This document shows positions 5,076-5,299 of a stretch of 5,299 nucleotides of DNA, piece after piece. The stretch's first letter is position 1, and the number at the start of each line of letters is the position of its first letter. Origin of the DNA: DAOTWP01 sp034435675 (lineage in GTDB: Bacteria; Chloroflexota; Anaerolineae; Aggregatilineales; Phototrophicaceae); contig DAOTWP010000331.1 of assembly GCA_034435675.1 (NCBI GenBank), forward strand, positions 1 to 5,299, given 5' to 3'. The translations under genes were made by a program, and so were the position numbers. The notes under the pieces were generated by a model that was not told the DNA's origin, ran no database searches, and saw nothing but the letters and a program-made list of their open reading frames with translations.

Positions 5076-5299
5076 ATGCTCAGGCGAAAACTGCTCCTCC
5101 CCCTGCTGATTTACGCGCTGTACGGCTGCGCCGCGCTGATCGTGACCTATCCGCTGGTCACGGTGCTGGCGACAGACTTTGCCGGGCATCCCTTTGGCGA
5201 CAGTTACGAATACGCCCGCTTCATCTGGTGGATACCGCACGCGCTGCAACACGGGCTGCCGCTGTTTGACCAGCCGCTGCTCGGTTATCCCGCTGGCTT
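5076..5299 (+). CDS. N-terminus of a polytopic membrane protein, possibly GT-C-type glycosyltransferase (3' end outside window)
   Basis: Seventy-four codons are visible before the window ends. The start MLRRKLL leads straight into a membrane helix (about residues 6-31) ending in TYPLVTVLA. An outside loop then holds FGDSYEYARFIWW, with an acidic D42, followed by HALQHGLPLFDQPLLGYPAG. The pattern of a first helix ending in YPL, then a GD motif, a WW-like segment and 'G.PLF....GYP.G' recalls large multi-helix GT-C-fold or related lipid-linked sugar transferases, in which an Asp in the first outer loop is catalytic. This is a style match, not a firm family call; other polytopic membrane proteins remain possible. 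An in-frame TAA at 5010-5012 and no earlier ATG make 5076 the likely start. No Shine-Dalgarno site is seen. It is divergent from the thioredoxin-VKOR gene. Confidence 0.7.
   Translation, partial: MLRRKLLLPLLIYALYGCAALIVTYPLVTVLATDFAGHPFGDSYEYARFIWWIPHALQHGLPLFDQPLLGYPAG

Noticed and set aside
4997..5269. + strand and - strand open frames overlapping the start of the membrane protein
   Set aside because: The frame from ATG 5076 gives a membrane helix and family-like motifs, while the others give Arg/Cys-rich or featureless translations.
1..5299. Search for CRISPR arrays, transposase genes, tRNA or rRNA
   Set aside because: No regularly spaced direct repeats, no transposase motifs and no cloverleaf or rRNA segments were recognisable on either strand.

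Overview
The window looks like a piece of a GC-rich chromosome from a bacterium with a secretory pathway and a rich set of exported proteins. The LeuRS style (CSSWYWYR, long leucine-specific insertion), the secreted WD40 protein with SPDG/SPNG blades, the thioredoxin-VKOR fusion and the 'YPL...GD...WW' membrane protein together suggest Chloroflexota (Anaerolineae-like). This is an inference from gene style; no marker here proves it. I see no mobile element, CRISPR array, tRNA or rRNA.

Layout: (1) 1-2007 (+): 3' two-thirds of leuS, cut by the left edge. (2) 2008-2397: a 390-base gap with no convincing gene. It carries a chain of hairpins, including a dispersed-repeat-like palindrome and one stem followed by T6 that can end leuS transcription. 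(3) 2398-3603 (+): a secreted seven-bladed WD40 protein with a short two-cysteine C-terminal tail. Its body is clearly more AT-rich than its neighbours and its tail is very GC-rich. (4) 3604-3691: a short convergent gap with a 10-bp perfect inverted repeat. (5) 3692-4945 (-): an exported thioredoxin-like domain fused to three extra membrane helices and a complete VKOR domain, a self-contained disulfide-forming enzyme. (6) 4946-5075: a divergent control region with a CRP/FNR-type palindrome and an extended -10 box. (7) 5076-5299 (+): start of a polytopic membrane protein, possibly a GT-C-type glycosyltransferase, cut by the right edge.

How they fit together: leuS is housekeeping and probably unrelated to the rest. 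The VKOR fusion would oxidise cysteines of exported proteins. The neighbouring secreted WD40 protein has exactly two cysteines after its signal peptide, both in its tail, so it could be one client. The palindrome between the VKOR gene and the membrane-protein gene could let one Crp/Fnr-family regulator control one or both. The most interesting points are the thioredoxin-first VKOR architecture with its topology-correcting three-helix insert, the CRP/FNR-like site paired with an apparently leaderless gene, and the composition mosaic of the WD40 gene.
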